Shown: positions 6,643 to 6,867 of the stretch, one piece after another
Layout of the letters: each line of letters opens with the position of its first letter
Numbering within the stretch: position 1 is the stretch's first letter
Assembly: GCA_011620305.1 (NCBI GenBank)
Contig: WOZL01000008.1
Location: forward strand, 1,505-8,371
Direction: 5' to 3'
Source of the DNA: Candidatus Dojkabacteria bacterium
GTDB lineage: Bacteria > Patescibacteriota > Dojkabacteria > SC72
Length of the DNA: 6,867 bases
Position numbers and translations under genes: made by a program
Notes under the pieces: model-generated
The model's input: only the letters and a program-made list of their open reading frames with translations
What the model was told of the DNA's origin: nothing
Databases searched by the model: none

Positions 6643-6654
6643 TTCTAAAGAGCG
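6643..6654 (-). promoter_or_regulatory. boxA-like antitermination element in 23S-5S spacer
   Basis: The minus strand reads CGCTCTTTAGAA, close to the rRNA antitermination boxA TGCTCTTTAACA, with GCTCTTTA (6646-6653) identical. boxA recruits NusB and S10 to keep polymerase going through rRNA genes. It is best known in the leader and the 16S-23S spacer, so its presence after 23S is either a second loading site or chance. Confidence 0.4.
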
Positions 6655-6694
6655 ATTGAGTGATTATACACTCAAAATTGAATAGAAAATGACG

Positions 6695-6867
6695 AAGTCG
6701 AAAAAAGCTTTCGGTCAATTAGTGCCCCTTGGCTAAATATATTACTATACTAACACCTAGGGTCTATCAACGCGGTAGTCTTCCGCGGACCTCCCATGTA
6801 GTCAAGCTACACAAGTATATCTAATCTTGGGATGGGCTTCGTACTTATATGCTTTCAGTACTTATCC
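6695..6867 (-). rRNA. rrl: 23S ribosomal RNA, 3' end (partial)
   Basis: The last 170 nt or so of 23S rRNA, domain VI. Minus-strand landmarks are GGATAAGTACTGAAAGCAT, then GAAGCCCATCCCAAGAT, GCGTTGATAGACCC and CACTAATTGACCG, which align in order with the E. coli 3' end. The mature 3' end is estimated at about 6695 by analogy, about 14-17 nt after ACCG. The rest of the gene lies beyond the right edge. Confidence 0.95.

Overview
The window looks like chromosomal DNA from an AT-rich bacterium with a compact genome. A member of the Candidate Phyla Radiation (Patescibacteria) fits best, but only tentatively. The signs are a four-domain ribosomal protein S1, a dTMP kinase with an unusual P-loop (GKGD), an endonuclease III that stops just before its iron-sulfur motif, and promoter -10 boxes almost touching start codons. 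The standard genetic code is enough: no gene needs UGA to be read as an amino acid. I see no transposase, integrase, CRISPR array, prophage gene or tRNA.

Layout, left to right. Positions 1-2105 (minus) hold a ClpC-type AAA+ unfoldase whose 3' end lies beyond the left edge. Diverging from it is the only plus-strand gene, 2185-3057, a 290-residue protein of unknown function that appears to contain three weakly similar repeats. It converges on the S1 gene (3105-4340, minus), and the two share a hairpin terminator at 3061-3090. Upstream of S1 is a strong extended -10 promoter with a leader of about 65 nt. Next comes a two-gene minus-strand unit, a dTMP kinase-like gene (5030 region to 6058) followed by nth (4456-5034), overlapping by 8 nt in ATGACTAA.

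Positions 6059-6410 are a gene-free block with the kinase promoter at its left end and several short repeats. From 6411 to the right edge is the distal end of an rRNA operon on the minus strand: the 3' end of 23S rRNA, a spacer of about 130 nt with a boxA-like element and a long imperfect hairpin, 5S rRNA, and a GAAA-capped terminator.

Functionally these are housekeeping genes: protein quality control (ClpC), translation (S1, rRNA), nucleotide supply (dTMP kinase) and base-excision repair (Nth). The arrangement does not point to a new multi-gene system. The items most worth a second look are the unknown repeat protein, the altered pore loop of ClpC, the cluster-less Nth, the kinase with its extra C-terminal domain, and the promoter placement that suggests leaderless mRNAs.
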